Shown here one piece after another: positions 44,150 to 53,326 of a DNA stretch of 64,000 bases. The DNA is from Sthenelais limicola (taxonomy: Eukaryota > Annelida > Polychaeta > Phyllodocida > Sigalionidae). Under the pieces are notes generated by a model, which saw only the letters and a program-made list of their open reading frames with translations, was not told the origin of the DNA and did no database searches. The stretch covers positions 42,345,744 to 42,409,743 of the forward strand of contig OW804096.1 of assembly GCA_942159475.1 (NCBI GenBank), read 5' to 3'. Made by a program: the position numbers and the translations under genes. Every line of letters begins with the position of its first letter. The stretch's first letter is position 1.

Positions 44150-44325
44150 AAAAACTTCAGTCCCAACAAAATTTAGCTTTGAGGATAATTTTTAACAAAT
44201 CCAAATACGACAATGTGGACCGTGAACATGAAGCCCTGAATATTTGGCCCCTTCAAATAAGAAGGGTTAAACATATCTTGGACATAGCTTTTTACTTAGT
44301 CCAAAATATAAATAACATTGATACC

Positions 44326-45536
44326 CAGTGGTGTGGGAGTTGTATCGCCCGCGCTCCGACTTGCCCCACTTTCAGTGCGGGCAAGTGAGATTTTCCCAGT
44401 GACCTGCCCGCGGGCAGGTCACTTTCAAATAGACAATTTTTTTTTTTTTTTTTTTTTTTTTTTCATTTTTCACCAATTTATGACCATGTTTTAACTGCAT
44501 ATATGCATCATGAAAGTGAATCGTCAGATGACCAGCTACATACAATGTTTTCTCAGTGCAGCAATAACTTTGTACCATGTTTATCCTATAATTAGAGGAC
44601 AGACAAATACAAAGAAACATGCAGGTTTTGTTTTGTTTTGTTTGGAGTTTATGAAATGGTATCACGTTATGTCTGTGCCTGCAATGTCTGCCGACCACCA
44701 GTCGTTCTTTTATGTGATATACATGAATGGTATATGTTCAATTTTTCAATGCAGTTTTTTCATATTCTTATTATTTTCTATTTTTTCTGAATTAAAGTAT
44801 TGTGACATGTTGGCGAGATTGATGAATTAACTTAACATTGGGGCAAAAATATCAGAAGGTGCCTATTTGAATGCTGGCATTTCCAGAGCTACCAACTTCT
44901 ATGATTTCAGCATCAAAATACGATTCTTGAACAATTTTGATCTAAAAATCTCATAGCTCTTTTTACTCTCACCACACCTGTCTTGGAAGGCTCTATCTTG
45001 GAAATTTTGGTTCAGGTACCAATCACTTGCCAAAAATTAAAATAAATATTTACCTTATACTGTGTGAAAGAAATCCTCAAATTTCTAAAAGTCTTATGAG
45101 ATTAATTACTCACAGAATGCACCATTTGACTCTTTAATTTTAAAAAAATTCCTGGGGGAGCATGCCCCCAAACCCCCTTAGAAGGGCTTTGCGCCAGAGG
45201 CGCGAAAAACTAGGATTTGGGATCATCACAGGTTGGGAGCCTTGCATTTCCATCTCCTAAATTGACACAGTTAAATCATGTTCATATTGGAATTGTGTCC
45301 ACTGACCGTTTGGCATGATACTGAGCCAATGAATGCCATATTTGCTCTGAACTGTCATAGTTTACCATCTATTAAATTGACACCATCAAATCATGTACAT
45401 TTCAGAATTGTGTCTATTTTTTATGGTAATTTATAGTGCAGATATGCGGACAAGTGACTTTTTAAGGCGGGCAAGTGACTTTTCTTTGTTCACTTGCCCG
45501 GGGCAAGTGAGTTTTGGGGCAACTCCCACACCACTG
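44326..45536. mobile_element. 1211-bp hAT-like non-autonomous element with 5-bp target duplication
   Basis: The perfect 17-bp inverted termini CAGTGGTGTGGGAGTTG are flanked by ATACC on both sides (44321-44325 and 45537-45541). Near both ends are several copies of GGGCAAGTGA or its complement, as expected for subterminal transposase-binding sites. A run of about 30 T lies at 44440. Excision restores the LINE frame across NIDT/RELP. The CAGTGG start fits hAT elements; the 5-bp duplication is shorter than the usual 8 bp but is known in the hAT5 group. No transposase is present. Confidence 0.85.
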
Positions 45537-46086
45537 ATACCAGAGAACTACCAACCCGAAGTCATACAAAAGGAAAAAGAAACATGACGGTTTTAACTTC
45601 TAAGTTAAATAAAATCACCAAGTCTATTGCGTATAAGTCTAGAATAAGGTGGAATATGCTGAAGCCTGTAGCGCACAAAATTGATGATAGTGCCTCTTTC
45701 AGGAAATTTACTCAGCAACTTTTAGCGCCTTTTTGAACTTGTTATTGTCACAATGAATTATTATTACTTCTCTATAGAGCGTAACATATTACTGCTCCTG
45801 CCTAAACATACCTGTTTATACTTGTCACCATTGCCTGAATGAACATACTCCCTTAAACCAATGTGCCTTCCTCATATTGACTTGTCAATCTATTATAATG
45901 TATTATTATCTATCACTAGAGTGTTACTACTGCCATAACATTCGTGTTATTTACTTGTTGCCTTACCAAAATCAACACACTCCCTCTATTGTACACTTTG
46001 CTGTACCCTCTTTATATCGATGTACAACAATAACACCTATCAGTAATATTGAATGTTAGCTAATACCCCCATCTGCTTTTTTCATA

Positions 46087-46576
46087 CAGGGCTCACCACT
46101 CACTGAAATCATGCACTCGCCCACAGGACTAGTAGAGTATAAAACCACTAGTCCTTATAGAAATCTGGTAGTCCTTACAATATCTTTGGCATTTTTCAGC
46201 ATCATCTTTTGCTGCAAGGTAGAGGTAGAGGCAGGGGCAGGGGGGCTGACTAATGCATCGAATAAGATTTAAATTTTAAAAATACCTCATAATTGATAAA
46301 AAGAAATAAGAATCAATTTATTCATGTTAAATATTATAGACAAACATCTGTTCCTGTTGTATATAGGCCCTATCACTGGCCACTGCAAGGAATTTGCCGC
46401 ACAAAAACACAAGTATGATCGGAGCGTTAATTTCAAACACTATAATATTTTGATAGGTAAAAAGGGTCTAAATTTCCCCCAAATTTCCACTCGCCCACAG
46501 GATGAGTGGCTAGGTAGGATCTACTAGTCCTTACCAAATTCTGGTCGCCTGGGGCGAGCGGGAATGGCGAGCCCTG
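46087..46576. mobile_element. 490-bp hAT-like MITE with 5-bp target duplication
   Basis: The termini read CAGGGCTCACCACTC on the left and CAGGGCTCGCCATTC in reverse complement on the right. TCATA lies on both sides (46082-46086 and 46577-46581). The internal phrase ACTCGCCCACAGGA occurs near both ends (about 46111 and 46489). It inserted into what is probably the 3' UTR of the LINE. Confidence 0.83.
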
Positions 46577-46581
46577 TCATA

Positions 46582-47289
46582 TGTACCAACTCATCTCATC
46601 CAAAGTTCATGTACTGTTATTATTAAGCCCCAAAAAGGGATTTTACTTTTTACTGTTGTAACAAATCACTTCAGAGAACAAAACGTCGGCAGTCATTGGA
46701 AGACCTGGCATGCCCTCATGTCAGATTTGGCATGGGTCAGGGAATTTTTTTTTTCCATGTTTTCATTTTACAATTGGGTTGTGTTCTCTATTGTTACCGT
46801 CATTCCTCTACCTAATAGTTATAGGGGTAGCCATAGCCTATGTAATGGCCTCGCACTCCCAGCGAGGCCTATGATTTCAGAAGCGAATTTGCCAGGACTT
46901 TTTTGCATCAGGACGCAGCATACCCACACTTTCAGCGAGTCTTTAATGAATCCCAATAACCGTGAAATGCACTTAATTTACTATGTCCGTCCATGCCGTA
47001 TACCTTTTAATTGGCTTTTAAATCATGTTCGGGAGAAGTCAGGGATGATACTGTGTCTATTATTGGCCCATATTGACACATTATGTGAATTTTGGTAAAC
47101 ATTACTGATGAATGTTGCTAAACATGGACTAGACTTATAAGCAGAGACAGAATTGACAATAATGAGGTAGGTTAGGCATTCTGAAATGTGGGACAGATTC
47201 CGCCGTTTTTCTGAATGAGCACTGTCCGTCCCCGCTCCGGGGTGCGGGAGGATAAAGGGGACGGAAACTCTGTCTAGGGTAGCCGGATA
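46582..47289. other. Stretch between the LINE tail and the Penelope element
   Basis: The left part may still be LINE 3' UTR. Around 47190-47265 there is a small inverted repeat (GACAGATTCCGCCG against GGGGACGGAAACTCTGTC) with a strong CCGTCCCC/GGGGACGG hairpin inside. An open frame at 46718-47098 resembles nothing I recognise and I do not call it a gene. Confidence 0.4.
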
Positions 47290-47362
47290 TGTGTATTCAT
47301 GCAGGGTCAGTCAATACACACTAGTGGAAGAATGACGATTTGAAATTTTAGATGTTCCTTTT

Positions 47363-47410
47363 ATTTATTCCCAACGTTTCGAGAGCTTTGCTCTCTTCTT
47401 CAGGGGTGAA
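47363..47410 (-). ncRNA. Hammerhead-ribozyme-like motif at the 3' end of the Penelope element
   Basis: On the minus strand, CTGAAGA (47403-47397) matches the hammerhead box CUGANGA exactly. A GAGAGC/GCTCTC stem with an AAA loop follows, then GAAAC (47380-47376) and GTTGGGAATAAA. This is the minimal hammerhead reported for Penelope-like elements, in which stem III is very short. The stem I partners could not be shown convincingly, so activity is not claimed. Confidence 0.7.
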
Positions 47411-47786
47411 GGTGTTACAATGATTAGGTATTGGTTTGGGGGTCCTTTTATACATGTGCAAAATAGTGCAGAGTGCATTATGGGATATGCGGAGTCCAAC
47501 AATTGTATGGTACATTTAGTTTGGTATTAAAATTCGCTTGCTTGAAAATGTGAATATTCTCAGGTGTTTGACATTTGATTTTTATGAGATAATTAGAGAG
47601 TTCATTTTTTTAACATTTGCAATAATTTTTAACATGTGAATTTTCGTTGATTTGACATTTTTTTCTAAAAAAATAACATTAGCGGTGGGGCTTGGAAGGT
47701 TTGTAGATATACCTTGTTAGCTGGGAATGTTATTCGTATGTGTATACACAGGTAGAACACAATATTGTATACCAAGAGTTAGGTTT

Positions 47787-48443
47787 CTAGTTAAGATTGA
47801 CAAGATAATTAAAGTCTGTTGCCAAGTTGGAATCGAGTTCATTAATGATGTGTGAAATGCTACGTAACATTGTTCTGGACACCCTGTAGGTGTAAGGCGT
47901 TAGTTGCGCTCTCCCAGATAGATATTTAGCAGGAGTTTGGGTGTGTTGGTTCCTGGTGGTGGCAAGATCACAAGTGCTGGTAGATTCATCAACGCCATAT
48001 TCTTGGCTCGTGTTGGAGGAGTTGGAGCTCGCGGTGGAAATGCTCGTGGTAGTTGACTTACTGTGTTCGGCTGTAGCTGGTGGGGCCGTGGGGCATGGAG
48101 GCTCGTCAATGGTGGGCGTTGGTGGTGTGGTTGACAGCTTGTCAATGGTGGCCATTAAGTTTTGTTGTATCATGCGTTGTTCGCAGTTCAAATATGTTTC
48201 AATGTCATACTTAGGTGTGAGGGCCGGTGCATGTTGGTCTAAACCGAGTCGGTGGTGGTCACTGTTATCCGAGTGGTTCAGAAGTGACAGTCGTGGTTTT
48301 TTGTTGACTTGTGGGCGTGGCTCGGGAGGCGGGGAATCCCCGTCGGTAGGCCGTTTGGTGGGTTTCAAACCAGTTGATTCGACTACGTCCCTGAATTGTT
48401 GGCTATATTTGGACTTGCTGTAGGCTTCTTTAGCGGCTGTCAT
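47787..48443 (-). CDS. Open frame of unknown function in the Penelope element, broken upstream
   Basis: This 218-codon frame begins at an ATG and codes for a protein rich in P, S, T and N, with no domain I recognise. Its frame continues upstream of the ATG to about 48560 and there reads KIYASKSALERHHHAKH. This looks like the second half of a C2H2 zinc finger. The matching first half (KCSLCN) lies about 45 nt farther upstream in another frame, with an AT-rich (TA)n stretch between them, so an insertion may have broken a finger. It may be the start of a partly duplicated neighbouring copy, since Penelope elements are often arranged in partial tandem. That is inference. Confidence 0.45.
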   Translation of the reverse strand: MTAAKEAYSKSKYSQQFRDVVESTGLKPTKRPTDGDSPPPEPRPQVNKKPRLSLLNHSDNSDHHRLGLDQHAPALTPKYDIETYLNCEQRMIQQNLMATIDKLSTTPPTPTIDEPPCPTAPPATAEHSKSTTTSISTASSNSSNTSQEYGVDESTSTCDLATTRNQHTQTPAKYLSGRAQLTPYTYRVSRTMLRSISHIINELDSNLATDFNYLVNLN

Positions 48444-48639
48444 GGCAGTGTTGGTGAAAGCAGGATTCGTGTTGGGAATAAAGCATTCTGAGTCTGTGTG
48501 TTTGGCATGATGATGTCGTTCTAATGCGCTCTTGGAGGCATAAATCTTGAAACATGTATATATATAATATGCGATTGCATAGACTGCATTTGATCATGGC
48601 GCACATGTTGGTAGGTGTGTTCAAGTGTGTGTATATATG

Positions 48640-49359
48640 TCACGTACAAATGTTCATTCCTCGTGGTTGTTGGGTGGCCAGCTTCCGTATCAATGCCTCT
48701 TCGAGGCGTAGTCGGTCGTTGAGGGATGACGCGGTGTCGTCAAGGACCATTATTGTGACGTCATGGGCGCTGTGGCCCGTGGTGGTGAAATGACGTGCTA
48801 CGGGCTTCTCTACACCTTGGTGAAATATGTCGTTGCTATGTTGTAGGCGACGTTGGTGAAGCGTATTCTTGGTTTGACCTATATATAGGCTGCCGCATTG
48901 TTTACACTTGATGGCATAAACCATGCAAGTGCTGCAGCAGGTGCAGTGACCCTTGACTGAGTAGGTTCTTCTGCCATGTGAGTCTTGTATTTTGGGTTGG
49001 GTACGGATAAGTGGGCAGGTGGAACAGTTACGTCCGCATGGGAATGTTCCGAGATCCTGTTTTTCATGGGGGAATTGTGAATGTGTCAGTATGGTGCGTA
49101 GGTTGGGGGTTCGTTTGTAAGCTACAATGATGCGGTTTTCGAGTAGTTTCTCGTTGTTGATTGAATCATCCAGTATGGATTGGTTGATTCGGAGCACCTC
49201 TGTTGTTCTCTGGTGGAGGTGTGCTTCGTAGGTTAGGATGAGGGGAATGATCTTGGCCTTGTTGCCTGGTGGGGTTGGTTGTAGTAGGTCGTTTCTATCT
49301 AGATGGCGTATCTTGTCATATGTGACCCAGAGGAGTTTTCTGGGGTATTGTCTGTGCAA
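48640..49359 (-). CDS. GIY-YIG endonuclease domain of the Penelope element
   Basis: This 239-codon frame follows the RT. The first 110 residues or so are the linker. The nuclease core comes near the C-terminus: VYAIKC stands at the GIY position and SLYIGQT at the YIG position, followed by the HQRRLQH arginine helix and an E in LRLEEAL. A CSTC and KCKQC pair around the core may bind zinc, as is usual in this family. It should be fused to the RT; a one-base shift within the 44-nt overlap (49316-49359) now separates them. Confidence 0.85.
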   Translation of the reverse strand: MHRQYPRKLLWVTYDKIRHLDRNDLLQPTPPGNKAKIIPLILTYEAHLHQRTTEVLRINQSILDDSINNEKLLENRIIVAYKRTPNLRTILTHSQFPHEKQDLGTFPCGRNCSTCPLIRTQPKIQDSHGRRTYSVKGHCTCCSTCMVYAIKCKQCGSLYIGQTKNTLHQRRLQHSNDIFHQGVEKPVARHFTTTGHSAHDVTIMVLDDTASSLNDRLRLEEALIRKLATQQPRGMNICT

Positions 49360-50464
49360 AGTGTCCCATCATTGTCAGGGCGTGTTTGTGGAATTCATGG
49401 CGAGTGGAGCAAATGAGTTTTACTCGTAACAGTTGGCTGTAAGGTATGGAGTTCTTCTGGTGATGGGGGTGGTGGCTGTGGTAATGAAGGTATTGGTGGG
49501 CGTCCGTGGGTTTGGTGTACAGTGTTGTTCTGAGTTTGTTGTTCTCGTCGGTGTAAACCGTGGTGTCCAGGTAGTTTACTGAATATGGGTTGTATTCAGC
49601 GGTGAATTTGATGGATGTATGTTGTTGGTTTAGGTAGTCGAGAAATATGGTTGCCTGGGTCTCCCCGTTTGGGATGATGCAAAAGATATCATCGATATAT
49701 CTTTTCCACAGTTTTGGTTTGACGGGTGAAGATGCAAGAAGTTTGGATTCTAGGTGGCCCATAAATAAATTTGCATATGTGGGGGCCATATGAGTGCCCA
49801 TGGCCGTTCCCTTGATTTGGTGATAAAATTTGTGGTTGAAACAGAAGGCGTTTTTGGTGAGGATCAGGTGGATTAGTCGTAAAATGACGTGGGTGGGTGG
49901 ATGTTTGCAGGGTCGTTGGTCTAAGAATACCTTGGCGGCTAGCATGCCTTCAACATGTGGTATATTAGTGTATAGTGAGGAAACATCAATTGTCATCAGG
50001 TAGTCTCCGGGGTCTAATCTGTTCTGATCTGTGATTGTCTGCACGAAATGTTTCGTGTCTTTGATATAACTTGGTAATTCAGGGACGAATGGTTGTAGTA
50101 GGATGTCCACATAATGTGAGATGGATTCGGTGGGGCCATTGCATCCGGAGACAATTGGTCTACCCGGGTTGTTTGGTTTGTGGATCTTGGATAGTGTGTA
50201 GAAACAAGGTGTCCTGGGGTGTTGTCTCTTGAGACATATGGCTTGTAGTTCAAGACTACCTGACTCTATGCTGAAATCTAGGTAGCGGTTGATTTCTGCC
50301 TGGAAGTCTTTGGTGGGGTCTGCTGGGATAGGGATGTAGTAATCCTGATTGTTTAATTGTCTGAGTGCTTCGTTAATATAGTCTTGTGTGTTTTGTATCA
50401 CGATAGCTCCTCCCTTATCAGCTGGTTTGATAACAATGGTGGAGAGGGAACTGAGTTCCCGCAT
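49316..50464 (-). CDS. Penelope-type reverse transcriptase
   Basis: This 382-codon frame makes cDNA for target-primed insertion. Family signatures are VIKPADKGGA near the start, FYTLSKIHKP, GRPIVSG, TIDVSSLYTNIPH and the catalytic RYIDDIF. The open frame extends upstream of the first ATG to about 50583 (the phrase NHPNISEGEQEAM precedes it), so the true protein began earlier. The last residues diverge after the shift into the GIY-YIG frame. Confidence 0.9.
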   Translation of the reverse strand: MRELSSLSTIVIKPADKGGAIVIQNTQDYINEALRQLNNQDYYIPIPADPTKDFQAEINRYLDFSIESGSLELQAICLKRQHPRTPCFYTLSKIHKPNNPGRPIVSGCNGPTESISHYVDILLQPFVPELPSYIKDTKHFVQTITDQNRLDPGDYLMTIDVSSLYTNIPHVEGMLAAKVFLDQRPCKHPPTHVILRLIHLILTKNAFCFNHKFYHQIKGTAMGTHMAPTYANLFMGHLESKLLASSPVKPKLWKRYIDDIFCIIPNGETQATIFLDYLNQQHTSIKFTAEYNPYSVNYLDTTVYTDENNKLRTTLYTKPTDAHQYLHYHSHHPHHQKNSIPYSQLLRVKLICSTRHEFHKHALTMMGHFAQTIPQKTPLGHI

Positions 50465-50890
50465 GGCCTCTTGTTCTCCTTCGCTGATGTTAGGGTGGTT
50501 TCTGGTTTGGGGTGGGTGGTTGATCTGTCGTTCAATGGTATTAATGTAGCAGTCTATGTCTTCATGTATATCAGTTCAACACTGTAAGATATATACAGAT
50601 CTATCACTGTGACCAATCTGACCCAAGTCAATAGGTTAATCAATTATCCTTCCTTCGCTTTCATCATCATCCCATCTTCATTCTCACACTCCATTATTAC
50701 CCTACCATGTACTAAAGTAATAATTTATATGTTATGATATCAACACTAAAATTATATGATTGAAATGTAAAAGCCAACAATTCAGGGTTGGGCGGTATAC
50801 CGGGCCTAGCCCGAGCCCTTCAATAAATAGCTATGGCATATGCCACTATTATATTATGTCCTGAATAAAGATATGTTCAAAAAAAAAATA

Positions 50891-51227
50891 TGTGTCTTCA
50901 TGCTGGGTCAGTCAATGCACACTAGTGAATATACATGTGTATTCATGCTGGCTCAGTCAATACACACTAGTGAATATGTGTATTCATGCTGGGTCAGTCA
51001 ATACACACTAGTGAATATATACATGTGTATTCATGCTGGGTCAGTCAATACACACTAGCCTAGTGAATATATACATGTGTATTCATGCTGGGTCAGTCAA
51101 TACACACTAGTGAATATGTGTATTCATGCTGGGTCAGTCAATACACACTAGTGAATATGTGTATCTATGCTGAGTCAGTCAATACACACTAGTGAATATA
51201 TATGTGTATTCATGCTGGGTCAGTCAA
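50891..51227. repeat. Minisatellite, about 7.5 units of 40-53 bp
   Basis: The unit contains TGTGTATTCATGCTGGGTCA, then GTCAATACACACTAGTGAATA. Within each unit TGTGTATT and AATACACA can pair, so every unit can form an 8-bp stem. Spacing varies because of extra ATAC or GCCTA bases between units. One further unit lies 3.5 kb away at 47289-47331, at the other end of the Penelope element. Confidence 0.9.
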
Positions 51228-51287
51228 ACCCCAAGTGTAAAATGAAAACTGAATACAGAACCCAAGTGTAGAATGAAAAAAAAAAAT

Positions 51288-51375
51288 CCCGCCCCCCCCC
51301 CCCCCCCCTCCAACAGTCTCTCCGCCCCCCCCCCCCCCCAACACTCCCTCCGCACCCCCCACCCTCCAACCCCGC
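51288..51375. repeat. C-rich low-complexity tract
   Basis: Two runs of about 16-18 C are separated by short CT-rich spacers and followed by more CCCC groups. Just outside, AAGTGTA(A/G)AATGAAAA and GTGTAAAATGCGGGTT are each doubled. The tract cannot be coding. Confidence 0.85.
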
Positions 51376-51645
51376 CCCCATCCCAAATTGAAAAAGTACA
51401 CAAAAAAGTGTAAAATGCGGGTTTTTCGTGTAAAATGCGGGTTATAGTGCAACCGCTGCCGACTGGCACTAGCCGAAAATCAATCATTCACTTGGAAGAA
51501 ATGCGGTTCTACCGCCTAGAAAATCAGCTTCATTTAACATTGATGTCCATCTAACGTAAATACAATACATGCAGGCAGACAGCGACCTGGCAGCATACAT
51601 CTTAGGATATTCCGATAATTAAATGGTAAATATTTAGTAGCCTAC

Positions 51646-51737
51646 CCTTCCACAAGACTGTTTCCGTCGGGACTTGTTGTTATCGTAGCCCACCTTACCC
51701 CCGATATCCAGGGAGGTGTAGTCTCTCTGTCCCCCAT
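51646..51737 (-). CDS. Possible first coding exon of an unidentified gene
   Basis: On the minus strand an ATG in a good context (GGAACCATGG) at 51737 opens 30 codons starting MGDRDYTSLDIGG and ending near KQSCGR, directly followed by a donor-like GTAGGC. The flanking 51.6-52.3 kb is less AT-rich than most intergenic sequence here and shows no transposon signs, as expected for a promoter and first exon. I found no second exon in the transposon-filled 12 kb to the left, and I do not recognise the peptide. A plus-strand ATG at 52271 (MAKIRGCLGRR, 38 codons) faces away from it and is weaker still. It could all be chance. Confidence 0.25.
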
Positions 51738-53049
51738 GGTTCCACATCCTCATATATTTCAAGAATCAAACATATCCACGAAGGTGTCCCAATGATCCTA
51801 TCCAGAGAAGAGCACTTGTCCCTAGAATATGCGACAACAAAATAATGTCTGCTTTCCGGGGTTCAACTAAAGTAAACGTGGACAACAGCTCCTCGCTCCT
51901 CCTCGGAGACGGTCTTGCAAAGCACTATCAGAAGTGGGTTCGGTAGGCCCTAAATTGTCGCAAAATCTTGTCATCGCTATATCATCAAAAGAAGACAATT
52001 CGTGGCCATATTTCTGATAAAGAACACACAATCGTGTTGAAACAAACTAGAGACGTAAAGTTCTTGATAGTATGGAAAACCGTCGCGACAGTAGGCATAA
52101 AAATATAATCCACAAGATGGCGCTGCGGTTTCAGTTTGGCGCTCTAGATAATGATCATTTTTCCTGGCAGACGTGATTGTAGAGGCAGTTGTGTTTCTAC
52201 TTCTTATAGGAATCCGACAAATTACTGGACGTTTTTATTTAATTTGGAGATATTAATTTGATTGCCAAAAATGGCTAAAATCAGAGGGTGCCTAGGTCGG
52301 CGTAGTAGGCCTAAGGTCTTTAAAAAAGGATTATTATTATTCATCTTTCACAACTTAGTACCGTACCTGAGCATTCTAAGCATATGAACAATATATGTGG
52401 AAAATATTTGACAAAATTGTCAGAAAACTTTACCCTGGCGCTATATTCTAGCCTTTTAAATTTTAAATACACTTTAAATGGCATGTACCGTAACATCTAT
52501 GCAGGAAAGACAATTCATTCTATTCTATTCACTGTAGGCCTACCCCTGAAGAAGAGTATACTAAGACTTAACTATTACCAAAGTACTTACTGTATGCAAA
52601 TTGGAACCAATAGAGCGTAACTCAGATATGATTGTATATGTAAATCTTGAGATATGTAGGTTATTAGATTTTATTTTAGGACTCAGTAGAAGACCTACTC
52701 TGTAGAATTGTACGCCCCTTTCATGAATCAGCAATACCTAAACATTTGGTACATAACATAGAGATTGTCAAGGAATATCTTCATTATCATTGCATAGATA
52801 ACTAACGAATAAGTGGAGATAAGGTCGTCACAGATGAAGACATCAAGACATCAGCAAGGCATGAGGATGACATATAAAGAACTTTAAAACTCATGAAAAG
52901 AGAAATTATACGAACAATGATAGACTCAATTGACTATAATAATAATAAATAAGAATAAGAATGCTGAAACAACGAACAATCAGAGACACTTTGAAGGAAT
53001 TAATGAAGCAATTATTTATTTATTTTAAGGGTCGTCAGGAAAACCTAGG
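51738..53049. other. Stretch between the possible first exon and the DIRS element
   Basis: Nothing can be assigned with confidence. The open frame at 52384-52620 has no recognisable features. GGCGCTGCGGTTTCAG and GGCGCTCTAG near 52123-52146 are GC-rich patches that could belong to a promoter. The right end becomes the left terminus of the DIRS element. Confidence 0.4.
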
Positions 53050-53123
53050 TTATGCTTCGCATCTTCCGTCTCCAGACCGGAAGTACAGGGGAGATGCGCA
53101 CGCGCATTTCTGGATGACGTCAC
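53050..53123. repeat. Left inverted terminal repeat of the DIRS element
   Basis: It begins TTATGCTTCGCATCTTCCGT. The inner 40 bases or so (AGTACAGGGGAGATGCGCAC onward to GACGTCAC) are the reverse complement of the right terminus. The outer part differs from the right end, but its complement is present in the internal region at 57824-57868. Confidence 0.88.
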
Positions 53124-53326
53124 TTTAGTCGCCATTTCTGAGCGTCGTTGTTCGAAGGCCACGCAGCGCTGTCCAAGATTCGTGGATTGTGATAGTTTTT
53201 CCGTGTGAAGGAAATTCTTTTTACGGCAGAAACCGAGTTTTCTCCGTATAGAACCGAGAACAATAGAAGTTCGGACGGTTTGAACTGAGACTGTTGGTAA
53301 TTTTCGAAAATTCACAGTTGGGCAGC

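Larger units (their letters stand above)
41840..45736 (+). pseudogene. 5'-truncated CR1/L2-like LINE reverse transcriptase, broken and twice interrupted
   Basis: The frame opens in the RT domain at NYRPIS (about 41855) and continues with GFRKNHSIQQAQIDL, FLDFSKAFDMVHHKIL and GVPQGTILGPILF, all standard non-LTR RT motifs. The catalytic box reads YADNT instead of YADDT, so the enzyme is dead at that position. The first frame stops at 42419 and the next open segment (42473-42868 track) is in another frame. The coding sequence is then split by two DNA transposons (42787-44149 and 44326-45536) and resumes with no loss after each, ending at a stop at 45734-45736. The final segment has the usual WN-M-L-KPV and FRKF-QL patterns. 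The true left edge is uncertain. A doublet of GTCCCTTTAAGAGAATTT lies just upstream (about 41725-41770). Confidence 0.85.
47290..50583 (-). mobile_element. Penelope-like retroelement, 5'-truncated and frameshifted
   Basis: Read on the minus strand it has, in order, a reverse transcriptase (50464-49316), a GIY-YIG endonuclease (49359-48640), an open frame of unknown role (48443-47787) and a hammerhead-like motif (47403-47370) followed by an AATAAATAAAAGG tail. RT plus GIY-YIG is diagnostic of canonical Penelope-like elements. Upstream coding sequence goes back to about 50583 and then stops making sense, so the N-terminal part is missing. A unit matching the minisatellite at 50891-51227 occurs once at the far end (47289-47331). 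The outer borders are approximate. Confidence 0.88.

Noticed and set aside
47190..47265. A second hammerhead-like arrangement on the plus strand (CTGAATGAG, CCGTCCCC/GGGGACGG stem, GGAAAC, then GTC)
   Set aside because: The first box has an extra base compared with CUGANGA, and the outer bases GACAGATTCCG and CGGAAACTCTGTC pair better as plain inverted ends of a small element.
47941..48423. 160-codon plus-strand open frame
   Set aside because: It is the reverse shadow of the Penelope-associated ORF and has no motif of its own.
51210..51487. Glycine-rich minus-strand ORFs
   Set aside because: They come from C-runs on the plus strand and are low-complexity artefacts.
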